Positions 15,588 to 24,033 of a stretch of 64,000 nt of DNA are shown in pieces. Under the pieces are notes generated by a model. The model was not told the DNA's origin. It searched no databases and saw nothing but the letters and a program-made list of their open reading frames with translations. Positions within the stretch are counted from its first letter, which is position 1. Each line of letters begins with the position of its first letter. The position numbers and the translations under genes are program-made. Source of the DNA: Phycisphaerae bacterium (lineage in GTDB: Bacteria > Planctomycetota > Phycisphaerae > UBA1845); contig JAJDDW010000016.1 in the NCBI GenBank assembly GCA_029260115.1, forward strand, positions 62,001 through 126,000, read 5' to 3'.

Positions 15588-17594
15588 TTACGGGCACGTT
15601 TGAGCGATATTGGCATCTGACCAAGTCGAAAATTGATCCGCGCCAGTCAGCAGGTTAATCACGGCTACCAAGTCTAGCGTGGTCGATTCACCGTCGCGGT
15701 TGATGTCGACTTCGTGGGGCAATCCCGTCGAGAAGTCTAAGTGCGATGTCAAAGTAGTGACATCAACCAATGTAACTGTCTGATCTGAATCAACGTCAGC
15801 CGGCAGCGAACCGATGCATCGTTGCTCCCCCGTAACCTTCACCGTGATGCATGTCCATTGGTTAGTTGGAATTGGCGCTGCGAATTCAACCGTACACAAG
15901 TTACTCATGCCGCCCGTGATGCCGGAGATGACCGCTTGCCCCGTTACGGCATTGCTATCGGGCGAGCCGGGAACATCGCTTACGGAAAGGTCGCCGATGC
16001 TTAGTGAGTCACAAGAGCAGCCAATGTTAAAATCTAAATCAATGCTATCCCATCCCAGCGGAGACGCGCTTTGTGTGCGCAGGTGAGGTATCCGTGCGTC
16101 AAGAGTACAGTTCGACGGGTCGCTAGATGCAATCGTCGTACACATGCAACCGACAGCATCGTTGACGCAAGTGTTTAATCCTTCATCGCACGTATCCGTG
16201 GTGCAAGGAATGTTGTCGCTACAATTACGAGCGCTACCATTACACAAGCCAGAAGTACACGTATCAGATGTTGAGCAAAATAGACCGTCGTCGCACAGCG
16301 TTCCGTCGTTTAAATCATTAGTCTCGCACACGCCGGACCCATCGCATGAATCTGGGTTGGAGCATTCCGTCGTGCTCGAATCGCCGCATGCCGTACCCGG
16401 GCTAGCGAAATTATCTGTGCAGATGCCAAAAAAGTCGCACGTGTTTTGCGCATCACAATCGCCAATAGGCGCTCCACCGCATAACGCACCCACGATAAGG
16501 GCGCTATTGCTTACGACTCCCGTTGTCGCGTCGCACCTATCTCTCGTGCAATCATTGCCATCATCGATGACGGTGATCGTGCCAGAAGACGGATCGCAGC
16601 ACTCTACGCCTCCGACGAAATTGGGTACGTTTGAACATGACAAATCGCCATTGACTATGTCTGTTGTGCAGGCATTACAATCCTCACAATCAAGGCCGGG
16701 CACGCATGGGATGACGATAAAAGCTGGATGACTATTCACGTCAACAATAGAAAAACTTTTAGCAGTTCCATCTGAAGAAAAGTTTCGTTCAGAGTCGTTA
16801 GTTAAATCGATCGTATAGGTGCCTTTTGCACCGGGGGGGACTTCAACGAGCAGTGTGGCTACATAAACGCTGATAGGCGGACCGGTACACGTCCCCGTTA
16901 AGCATTCGCTTTGCGGTCCACATGACTTACCATCTAAGAGGCCACCCACGCAAGTTGCGTCAGCCTTGCTTCCGCCCTGGGAGATTGAAGCGTATTCGTA
17001 GTCAAGCGCTGGGTACGCCACTACGGCAATGGGGTTAAAGTCATTGAACACATAGTCAGGATTGCCAACACAGAATTCACCCGCCGGACAAGATGGTAAT
17101 CCCCCACCACACGGGTCTCCGAAGCCCACCAGCATGCCACCTACTGTCACGGTACAAAGCTGGGCGTTTATGAAGCCTCCCTGATCGCATGTACTGCCAT
17201 CAACAGGACACCCATTTCCTTGAGGGCAACTGATAACGGGGGCACCTGGGTAACCAACAGGATACAAAGAATCTCCCAATCCGCTACAATAGCCATCTCC
17301 ATCTATGGTGGTTTGGACCGCGAGTAAAACGCCGTCACCAGTCGCGCCCCAGTTGGACATGCGTATCTCAAATTCCACGATCACGCCACCAGCAGATAAT
17401 TCCCCGGAAGTTAATTCCAAAGTGTCGCCATTGATCATGCCCGCACCGGTGTTTACGCTTACGGGAAGGATGTCGATGATTGTATTACCCGGCAGATTCT
17501 GTGCGGATGCTCTATTTATGCCAGTGCCAAACATCGTTATGGCCACACCGAAGCACGCACATGTTCTAAATAAATTTATCACAGCGGAATTCAT
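15588..17594 (-). CDS. Secreted cysteine-rich protein with C-terminal dockerin pair
   Basis: A 668-residue exported protein with a signal peptide (residues 1-32, ending ASAQ). Residues about 300-480 are rich in cysteine, with repeats such as CDDGLFCSTSDTC and CSDNIPCTTDTCDEGLNTC, which resemble the disintegrin-like repeats common in planctomycete and myxobacterial surface proteins. The C-terminus has two calcium-loop segments, DVDSDQTVTLVD and DINRDGESTTLD, each followed by a hydrophobic helix: a type I dockerin. The dockerin may anchor it to a cohesin-bearing surface partner, though none is visible here. AAGGAGA lies about eight bases before the ATG. No catalytic domain is recognisable. Confidence 0.82.
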   Translation of the reverse strand: MNSAVINLFRTCACFGVAITMFGTGINRASAQNLPGNTIIDILPVSVNTGAGMINGDTLELTSGELSAGGVIVEFEIRMSNWGATGDGVLLAVQTTIDGDGYCSGLGDSLYPVGYPGAPVISCPQGNGCPVDGSTCDQGGFINAQLCTVTVGGMLVGFGDPCGGGLPSCPAGEFCVGNPDYVFNDFNPIAVVAYPALDYEYASISQGGSKADATCVGGLLDGKSCGPQSECLTGTCTGPPISVYVATLLVEVPPGAKGTYTIDLTNDSERNFSSDGTAKSFSIVDVNSHPAFIVIPCVPGLDCEDCNACTTDIVNGDLSCSNVPNFVGGVECCDPSSGTITVIDDGNDCTRDRCDATTGVVSNSALIVGALCGGAPIGDCDAQNTCDFFGICTDNFASPGTACGDSSTTECSNPDSCDGSGVCETNDLNDGTLCDDGLFCSTSDTCTSGLCNGSARNCSDNIPCTTDTCDEGLNTCVNDAVGCMCTTIASSDPSNCTLDARIPHLRTQSASPLGWDSIDLDFNIGCSCDSLSIGDLSVSDVPGSPDSNAVTGQAVISGITGGMSNLCTVEFAAPIPTNQWTCITVKVTGEQRCIGSLPADVDSDQTVTLVDVTTLTSHLDFSTGLPHEVDINRDGESTTLDLVAVINLLTGADQFSTWSDANIAQTCP

Positions 17595-18166
17595 CCCCCG
17601 TCTCCTTCATAACATCCAGCCACGTGGCCAATCAATAGCACCGCAGCCACGTCACCTAGTTTTAGTCCATAGGCTTCGCGTCATCGTACAAGTCATTGGC
17701 AAAAAGATGCCAAAACGATTGTTGCAAGGGAAAGCAGACCACCAACGCCAAGGATGGCTAAGTACGTCTGACACTAACGTGCGCCTGTTGGGTGATATGG
17801 CATAGTGCTTCTCCACCCTCTTCGTACATGAGGTACCCCCTCGGTTACGCGCTTCCCCACCATGCTAGATACCGACCACGTATACAAGTGCACGAAATCG
17901 GTAGCCTAACGATGTTGATTATTGACGAGATTTGGACAAGAGTCCATCGTAATCTGTACTCTTTATAGTTATCGGAACTGAATATTTTAAATGTATCGCT
18001 CAGTCGCTGGGAATGCCCGATAACTAAGCTGGAGAGCGGATATCGTAGAATTACATAAGAGTTTTCTTATAGAATTGGCTGGCGAGTATAGCTATCGTCA
18101 ATGTCACGTCACCGTATCACGACAATAAGTAAAGTCGGAATGGCTGAGAATTTTGTTCGATGTATC
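17595..18166. other. About 570-base intergenic region, no gene seen
   Basis: This stretch lies between the start of the dockerin-protein gene and the end of the PilZ gene, both on the minus strand. It should contain the dockerin gene's promoter. I see no convincing coding frame, RNA gene or repeat. A 501-base plus-strand frame entering from 17305 is antisense to the dockerin gene. Confidence 0.4.
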
Positions 18167-18189
18167 TCGTGTTTAGGACGGAAACACGA
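18167..18189 (-). terminator. Stem-loop overlapping the PilZ stop codon
   Basis: On the minus strand TCGTGTTT, a seven-base loop and AAACACGA form a perfect eight-base stem that includes the stop codon of the PilZ gene. It lacks a U tract, so it may be a weak terminator or only an mRNA-stabilising hairpin. Confidence 0.35.
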
Positions 18190-18538
18190 AGCATAGCCCC
18201 ACGTAATAGCCGTCTTCAATTGATGTGCTGTGACGCACGATAGCTCGTCCGTGGAAGCTCACTTCTGGCTCGTGGATGGCGATGCCCACTTCTTCATTCT
18301 CAGACAGTAGATCATCGTAGAGTATGCCCAGGCCATATAGACTTAAATTGATGCAGGTAGCTAATGCATACTGTTCAACGCCGCTATCGTCCTTAATCCA
18401 AAGCTCCACTGTCGCAGGGAATGGCCAGCGTTGTGTCGAGCGACGTTCGGATAAGCCTTGGCTTTCAATGCCTGCCTGAGTTAACAGGAAATTGTGTACG
18501 GCCTCTTTGGTCAAGGGCATAATTTCAGCGGTGTTCAT
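18173..18538 (-). CDS. PilZ-domain protein
   Basis: A 121-residue single-domain protein that probably binds cyclic di-GMP. The PilZ signature is present: the arginine motif in ERRSTQRWPF (RxxxR) around residue 35 and NLSLYGLG (NxSxxG) around residue 65, followed by the strand GRAIVRHSTSIEDGYYVGLCF. A roughly 30-residue N-terminal helix precedes the domain. There is no signal peptide, so it is cytosolic. AGGA lies seven bases before the ATG, preceded by a leader with two hairpins. It lies 200 bases downstream of rseP on the same strand. The target process cannot be told from the neighbours. Confidence 0.88.
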   Translation of the reverse strand: MNTAEIMPLTKEAVHNFLLTQAGIESQGLSERRSTQRWPFPATVELWIKDDSGVEQYALATCINLSLYGLGILYDDLLSENEEVGIAIHEPEVSFHGRAIVRHSTSIEDGYYVGLCFVFPS

Positions 18539-18555
18539 CTGGTCATCCTCCCCAT

Positions 18556-18625
18556 AATCGCAGCACCTGGCTGCACTTCGATCCCAACGGCTTTAAGATT
18601 AAGCGATGGGCAACGTACCCATGAA
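18556..18625 (-). promoter_or_regulatory. Structured leader of the PilZ gene (candidate)
   Basis: On the minus strand the leader contains ATGGG-N7-CCCAT (18606-18622) and GCAGC-N5-GCTGC (18560-18574), then GGGGAGGATG before the start codon. Two loosely similar segments (CCGTTGG..GATGC and CCGTTGGG..AGTGC) occur in it. By eye it lacks the GGCAAACC element of the cyclic di-GMP-I riboswitch, so I do not name it as one. Confidence 0.3.
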
Positions 18626-18740
18626 GCATCAAATCCAACGGGGCAAAATGCAAATGTGACCGACGCTATGTTCCTATAAAAAGTCGCAATCGCGCACGAG
18701 GCGCTCTGGCATATGAAATGGCTGACTGATTTCGGCTGGG

Positions 18741-21233
18741 TTAACCCCAGATACGCATGGCGTCGTTGTAAGTAACGAAAAGGAAAGTTCCCATAAGTAA
18801 AAAGATACCGATCATTTGCGTGGCTACTTGAACGCGCAAGCTCACGGGACTACCTTTGATCTTTTCGATAATCAGAAACACCATCAAACCGCCGTCTACA
18901 ATGGGCAGCGGGAGAAAATTTATGACGGCTAAGTTAGCTGAGATAATCGCGAGAAAATACAGATACTTGACCAGCCCCGCACGAGCGATTTGCCCGCCGA
19001 ATGATACAATACCGAGCGGGCCTGACATGTTGCTGAACTCGACCGTGCGAGAAAAGACCAACGCACGAAGTGTTTGATAGACCTGCTGAATGAAGTAGTA
19101 GGTCTTATACGCTCCAATTTCCATGGCCTGCCAGGCATTATCGCCTTTGAGTGTCACGAGTTCTGCTGACACACTAATATTCGGCGCGAACGCCACGCGC
19201 CCCAACCAAGGGTCAACCATATCTTCAGTCACCGTAATATATTTCGTTACCGGCTCGGACAAAGGGTTAGGCCGATAGACGACCGGCACGTTCTCCTGCC
19301 CAACTAGCTCTTCCATGATTGCCCGCACGCCGTCGTGGTAGCCCACATGAACTTCTTCTTTGCCGCGTTTCGTCATGGCTTCGACGCTGCTGCGACCATC
19401 AATAGATAGCAATCTCGCTTCAGGCCCGACGCCCAGCATGGTGCGCAGGCAGTGGGGAACATGAAAATCTGTCGTGTGTGTCACTCCGTCGTAGGTTTCG
19501 TAGGCAAGCTCGACAGTCTTGCCCGCTTCAATACGGAACCGCGTAATGAGCTGACGCCAGTTTTCCACCGATTGCCCACTGACCGAAACGATACGCGCTC
19601 CCTTAGGGATTCCCGCCTCAAGTGCTGGGCTAGTTTTACTGTTGATTTTCTCTTGGATGGCACCGACAACGATTGAATTATTGGCAACTAAATTGTACAT
19701 GGCATCAATAGAGCCTGGTGCTTGCGGCAGTAGCGTAGTCCAGATTTTTTTACCGTCTTTTTTCTCGACGTATACGGTAAAGCTACTGCCAGAATGTTCG
19801 CGCACCGTGCGGCTAAATGAACTGACATCTGGGCGTGACTTACCATCGGCATTCAAAATACTATCACCAGCTTCAAGACCTGCTAGGTGGGCTGCGCCAT
19901 ATTTTTTTACGCTAGAAATTCGCATCATCGGCCCATCATCGAGTCGTTGCTCAGTAGGCACGGATTCGTACATGGCTTGGATGGTGCCACTACCACGGTT
20001 GTTTGTTTTTGGCCTGATGAACCCTTCCACGACGCGGTTACTGGTCTTGTGAACTTTGAAGTGTATGTCGCGCTCTGCGGAGTCTCGAATGGCGCGGGCA
20101 ATATCGGTTCTGCTGGGAAATAATACATCACCCCAGCTCAAAATGGTGTCGCCGACTTCGATACCTGCGAGCGCTGCGCGGCCGTTGGGGTCGACCTCGC
20201 CAATACGCATGAGTGGTGTTAGCCCTAGCACGTTGACGGAATTGGGGTCTCGATAGTCTGAAGGATACAAAGCTAGTTGTGGGGGGACGTCAATTCGAAT
20301 TCTTTTGGCAGGCTCATCTGGCTTGTCTTTGTTTTTTCGCTCCACGACAATCTTGCTGGCATAGACCATCATTTCTTGAATTTCGTTGGCGTTCTTGTCA
20401 GTGGCTTCAACACCGTCGACCTCGACAATGACATCGCCTATGTGTGGACTTGTGGGTTTATTCTTATCAACGTCGGGGCCTATGGCGACAATCTCACGTG
20501 TGAAGCCAGGAAGTACGCCAATAATTTGACGCCGTGGCTGTCGCGTGCTGTCTGGGCGACGATAGTCCGGTTCCACCATTAGGTGCTTTCGTTCGCCATT
20601 CTCGCGTTCCAAGAGAAAGTCGACGCCCTCATGTGGGGGCGAGAGGGTGACAGCCATGCTGACGCCTTGCCATTCTAAAATGCGCTCGCCATTTATTTCG
20701 AGAATTTTATCGCCAGATACAATGCCCGCGCGATGGGCTGGACTGTCTGGCTCTACAAAACCGACACGGGTAGCCATCGTTTCCATGCCGATCATGAACA
20801 CAACCATGAAGAGCAGACCGGCGAAAATGATATTCATAATCACGCCAGCAGAGACGATTGCCATGCGATGTCCGACAGGTTTGTTGACGAACGAACGCGG
20901 GTCATCGTTAAACTTCAACTCCTCTGATTTATCGTCGAAGTCTTCCTGGCCAAGCATTTTCACATATCCGCCGAGTGGGAGTAAGTTAAATGAGTAGCGC
21001 GTTTCTCCTTTTGTGAATCCGATTATTTCCTGGCCAAAGCCAATGGCGAATCGTTCAACTTTTACGCCTGCCCACTTCGCCACGAGAAAGTGTCCTAATT
21101 CGTGGACGAAGACAATGGCGGAAAAACCACCCACCATGAGTAGGTAGGGCCAAATACCATCCCAAATGGAGGCAAGTGAAAACTGCATGAGTAGGCCTTG
21201 TGATTGATTTGTCGCCGTTAGCAAGTTGTGCAT
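18741..21233 (-). CDS. rseP: RseP-type site-2 protease with about five PDZ-like modules
   Basis: An intramembrane zinc metalloprotease that cuts transmembrane substrates, such as anti-sigma factors, within the bilayer. The zinc site HELGH is at residues 44-48 in the first helix, the second helix is at about 120-150, and the third-ligand motif NFLPLPIVDGG is at 772-782 before the last helix. Between them lie periplasmic PDZ-like modules at roughly 155-222, 335-398, 437-495 and 520-585, with divergent ones near 235-300 and 595-655. At 830 residues it is far longer than E. coli RseP (450, two PDZ). The start at 21233 overlaps the end of dxr by 16 bases; ATG 21188 (residue 16) is an alternative. 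The dxr-rseP order is conserved in many bacteria. Confidence 0.92.
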   Translation of the reverse strand: MHNLLTATNQSQGLLMQFSLASIWDGIWPYLLMVGGFSAIVFVHELGHFLVAKWAGVKVERFAIGFGQEIIGFTKGETRYSFNLLPLGGYVKMLGQEDFDDKSEELKFNDDPRSFVNKPVGHRMAIVSAGVIMNIIFAGLLFMVVFMIGMETMATRVGFVEPDSPAHRAGIVSGDKILEINGERILEWQGVSMAVTLSPPHEGVDFLLERENGERKHLMVEPDYRRPDSTRQPRRQIIGVLPGFTREIVAIGPDVDKNKPTSPHIGDVIVEVDGVEATDKNANEIQEMMVYASKIVVERKNKDKPDEPAKRIRIDVPPQLALYPSDYRDPNSVNVLGLTPLMRIGEVDPNGRAALAGIEVGDTILSWGDVLFPSRTDIARAIRDSAERDIHFKVHKTSNRVVEGFIRPKTNNRGSGTIQAMYESVPTEQRLDDGPMMRISSVKKYGAAHLAGLEAGDSILNADGKSRPDVSSFSRTVREHSGSSFTVYVEKKDGKKIWTTLLPQAPGSIDAMYNLVANNSIVVGAIQEKINSKTSPALEAGIPKGARIVSVSGQSVENWRQLITRFRIEAGKTVELAYETYDGVTHTTDFHVPHCLRTMLGVGPEARLLSIDGRSSVEAMTKRGKEEVHVGYHDGVRAIMEELVGQENVPVVYRPNPLSEPVTKYITVTEDMVDPWLGRVAFAPNISVSAELVTLKGDNAWQAMEIGAYKTYYFIQQVYQTLRALVFSRTVEFSNMSGPLGIVSFGGQIARAGLVKYLYFLAIISANLAVINFLPLPIVDGGLMVFLIIEKIKGSPVSLRVQVATQMIGIFLLMGTFLFVTYNDAMRIWG

Positions 21234-22369
21234 CGAGTAACCTCGGTCCGCGCCAGACGATCAGCTTCGAGTAATTCGTCCATAGTAGGATGAGCCACGA
21301 AGCGGTGGTCTTGTAGCGCTTGCCTTGTAAGTTCAGAAATATCTGTAAATTTTATTCGCTCATCGCGAAACAGTTGTACAGCAGCTTCATTCGCTGCGTT
21401 CAGTACCGCGCCGGCTGTGCCACCACGTCGTGCGACTTCATGCCCCAACGCTAGGGCAGGAAAACGCGTCTCGTCTGGAACCTCTAATCGTAACGTCTGA
21501 GCTGCGGTCAAGTCCAATCGCTTGGCAGGTCCATGCGTTCGTGCCGGATAGGTCAATGCATATTGTATCGGTGTACGCATATCGGGAGCACCAAGTTGGG
21601 CGATCACCGACCCGTCACAAAATTCTACCATTGAATGAATGATCGACTCCGGATGAACGACGACTTCAATTTGTGCCGCGTCCAGATCAAATAGCCAATG
21701 GGCCTCGACGATTTCGAGCGCCTTATTCATCATAGTGGCAGAATCGATGGATATTTTCGGGCCCATGTCCCACGTGGGATGGTCGAGGGCGTCATCCAAG
21801 GTTGCCTTAGTCATATCTTTTATGGACCAAGTTCGAAAAGGTCCACCCGAAGCTGTGAGAATTACGCGGGTCACTTCTTCGGATTTGCCTGTATGCAAGG
21901 CTTGGAATATGGCTGAGTGTTCGCTATCGACCGGGATTATGGTGGCTCCGGTTTTCTCGGCTAGAGGCATGAGGAGCGATCCTGCGATCACTAAGGCCTC
22001 TTTATTGGCTAATGCGAGCCGGCGACCTAATTCTACCGCGCGAAGGGTGGCGGCTAGTCCGTCTGCGCCGACCACGGCGCTTACAACGCAGTCACAATCG
22101 GTCTCGCTGACGAGCTTATACAATGCGTTGTCGCCGGTATGGATGTTTGGGGCGTACTCAAGGGCGTTTTTGAGGGCCGGGCCAGCCTTGTTATTTGCCA
22201 TGGCGACGGCCTGGGGACGCCATTTATTGGCTTGGCTGGCAAGGTCCGCATGACGCGAACCAGCGGCGAGACCTACGATTTCCCATTGCTGGGACAGCGC
22301 ATCTAGGACGTCCAGGGAGTTTCGGCCAATGGAGCCGGTTGATCCGAGGATGATGACACGCTTCTTCAT
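21218..22369 (-). CDS. dxr: 1-deoxy-D-xylulose 5-phosphate reductoisomerase
   Basis: Converts 1-deoxyxylulose 5-phosphate to 2-C-methylerythritol 4-phosphate with NADPH, the second step of the MEP isoprenoid pathway. The NADPH site GSTGSIGRNSLDVL is at residues 9-22, the metal and substrate residues are in VDSEHSAIFQ near 148, and SIDSATMMNKALEIVEAHWLF is the conserved catalytic-loop region. Length 383 is normal. It overlaps the start of rseP, so the two genes form an operon. Its product feeds the isoprenoid carrier lipid of MraY and MurG and the prenyl donor of MiaA, both encoded in this window. Confidence 0.96.
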   Translation of the reverse strand: MKKRVIILGSTGSIGRNSLDVLDALSQQWEIVGLAAGSRHADLASQANKWRPQAVAMANNKAGPALKNALEYAPNIHTGDNALYKLVSETDCDCVVSAVVGADGLAATLRAVELGRRLALANKEALVIAGSLLMPLAEKTGATIIPVDSEHSAIFQALHTGKSEEVTRVILTASGGPFRTWSIKDMTKATLDDALDHPTWDMGPKISIDSATMMNKALEIVEAHWLFDLDAAQIEVVVHPESIIHSMVEFCDGSVIAQLGAPDMRTPIQYALTYPARTHGPAKRLDLTAAQTLRLEVPDETRFPALALGHEVARRGGTAGAVLNAANEAAVQLFRDERIKFTDISELTRQALQDHRFVAHPTMDELLEADRLARTEVTRCTTC

Positions 22370-22586
22370 ACTTACTTAATGTCTACGTTATGACCCATAG
22401 CTGGCGGCAGCTGGCCATCATAGGTGGGGGTTGCGATACGGACAACTGTGGATCATTGCTGATTGAGGGATATGAAGAAATATGTCGAGTTGGGTGTTCT
22501 GGCATGGCGTGATTGATGTATTGATTGTCGCTAGGCAATGAACGACCTATAATCTGGCTATGCACACCGATTCGGAGGGTAGCTAT

Positions 22587-23117
22587 ATGTCCTGGCCATG
22601 CAACGCCAGAGAGATATGCCGAACGCCGATCTTTTCTGTAGAGCATCGTGAGTTTGAGGCCCCGGATCTGTCGGTTGTCGCTCGAGACGTGGTGGTGCAT
22701 CCCGGAGCGGTAGTGATATTGCCGGTCTTGGCAGACGGCAGCATTGTAATGATTCGCAATTATCGCTGGTCTGTGGGGCAGCAGCTCTGGGAATTACCGG
22801 CGGGAACCCGCGAGCCTGACGAATCCGTGGCGCTGACCGCCCGCCGTGAACTTGAGGAAGAAGCGGGCTATCGGGCGGGGCAGATGGCGCCGTTGGCCAC
22901 ATTTTTCGCATCGCCGGGAATTATGACGGAAGAGATGTTTGTCTTCGTCGCGACGGATTTGTCGTTATGTGAGCAGTCGCTGCAAGGCGATGAACGTATT
23001 ATCGTTGAGGTTGTGGACGCGAACATTTTGCGGGCGCGTCTGGTGGCTGGTGAGTTGCGAGATGGAAAGACCATCGCGGCATTGGGTATGTATTTTTTGA
23101 AACAGCAGTTGCAATAG
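22587..23117 (+). CDS. Nudix hydrolase, ADP-ribose pyrophosphatase type
   Basis: Hydrolyses a nucleoside diphosphate linked to a second group, most likely ADP-ribose. The full Nudix box, GTREPDESVALTARRELEEEAGY (G-x5-E-x7-REL-x-EE-x-G), is in the middle of the protein, and ELPAG just before it is typical of the ADP-ribose subgroup. I chose ATG 22587 because GGAGGG lies eight bases before it; the upstream in-frame ATG at 22560 has none. Length is then 176. The rhomboid gene starts 12 bases later, so it heads a five-gene plus-strand run ending with dapB. Confidence 0.9.
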   Translation: MSWPCNAREICRTPIFSVEHREFEAPDLSVVARDVVVHPGAVVILPVLADGSIVMIRNYRWSVGQQLWELPAGTREPDESVALTARRELEEEAGYRAGQMAPLATFFASPGIMTEEMFVFVATDLSLCEQSLQGDERIIVEVVDANILRARLVAGELRDGKTIAALGMYFLKQQLQ

Positions 23118-23129
23118 GGACATCGGGAT

Positions 23130-24032
23130 ATGGGTTGGCAAGATCGTGATTATGCCTCGACGCCTCCGCGAAGGCCCACATGGGGCGGCCCCGCGCCGTT
23201 TTCCGGTGGTGTGCAGAGTATTGTAACGAAGATTATTATTGCCAATGTGATTGTTTATGTTGTGCCTCGATTATTCGTGTCACTTTTTGAGCCGGTTTAT
23301 GTTTATGGTCAGATGCAAGCCGGTGCAGTGTTGCACGGACAAATCTGGCGTTTATTTACGGCGCAGTATCTTCATGCGGGTACATGGCACATTTTTGTTA
23401 ACATGCTAGGTTTGCATTTCTTAGGTAGGCCTTTGGAGCGTATGTGGTCGCCGCGTAAGTTTTTTACCATCTACACACTATGCGGGCTGGCTGGGAATAT
23501 CTTTTTTACGATACTCGGCGCACGTGGCATTATTGATCCGATGGCACCGGCGGTTGGGGCGTCGGGTTGTATTTATGGATTGCTTGGCGTGGTGGCGGTG
23601 ATGTTTCCTCACGCTACGGTTTATGTTTACTTTTTGATTCCGATCAAAATTCGCACTGCGACCTATATTTTTGGCGGTATCGCAATACTGACAATACTGG
23701 AGCGTGGCAGTAATTTTGGCGGCGAGGCGTGTCACTTAGCTGGTTTGGCGCTGGGCGTTTGGTGGGCTATGAAGGGTGAGGCTTGGTGGGCGCGGTCGGA
23801 GTGGCGGCTTCCCGGTTTTCTGTCCCGTCCGCGAGCTAATAAAAAATCGAGTTCGTTTCAGCAAAAAGTGCAGCAGCGCCGTGACGATACAGGTTTGGTC
23901 GATGATCTGCTGAGAAAAGTCTACGACGGTGGCATTCACAGTCTAAGTGAGTCTGAGAAACGTCAGTTGCACGAAGCGTCGCAGCGACAGCGCGAGCGTG
24001 ATGAGGGTCGTGGTCGCGTGGATCGATTGTGA
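23130..24032 (+). CDS. Rhomboid intramembrane serine protease
   Basis: A six-helix inner-membrane protease that cuts transmembrane helices. The catalytic serine lies in GASGCIYG (Ser146) and the histidine in CHLAGLALG (His202); the structural HAGTWHIFVNMLGL motif is at about 84-97. The N-terminal 25 residues are proline- and glycine-rich. After the last helix a charged tail of about 85 residues carries VDDLLRKVYDGGIHSLSESE (256-275) and KRQLHEAS. A similar tail ends the next protein, the site-2 protease, whose gene starts two bases after this stop codon. Tails of this kind on bacterial rhomboids have been grouped under DUF6576-like names, but I cannot confirm that here. Confidence 0.92.
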   Translation: MGWQDRDYASTPPRRPTWGGPAPFSGGVQSIVTKIIIANVIVYVVPRLFVSLFEPVYVYGQMQAGAVLHGQIWRLFTAQYLHAGTWHIFVNMLGLHFLGRPLERMWSPRKFFTIYTLCGLAGNIFFTILGARGIIDPMAPAVGASGCIYGLLGVVAVMFPHATVYVYFLIPIKIRTATYIFGGIAILTILERGSNFGGEACHLAGLALGVWWAMKGEAWWARSEWRLPGFLSRPRANKKSSSFQQKVQQRRDDTGLVDDLLRKVYDGGIHSLSESEKRQLHEASQRQRERDEGRGRVDRL

Positions 24033-24033
24033 T

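Noticed and set aside
16144-16731. 195-codon plus-strand frame
   Set aside because: It is antisense to the cysteine-rich dockerin protein; its Ser/Pro-rich translation mirrors that gene's codon pattern.
18539-18740. Cyclic di-GMP-I (GEMM) riboswitch
   Set aside because: AAAGCC and CAGGT fragments are present, but the GGCAAACC element and the expected tetraloop-receptor pairing are not visible.
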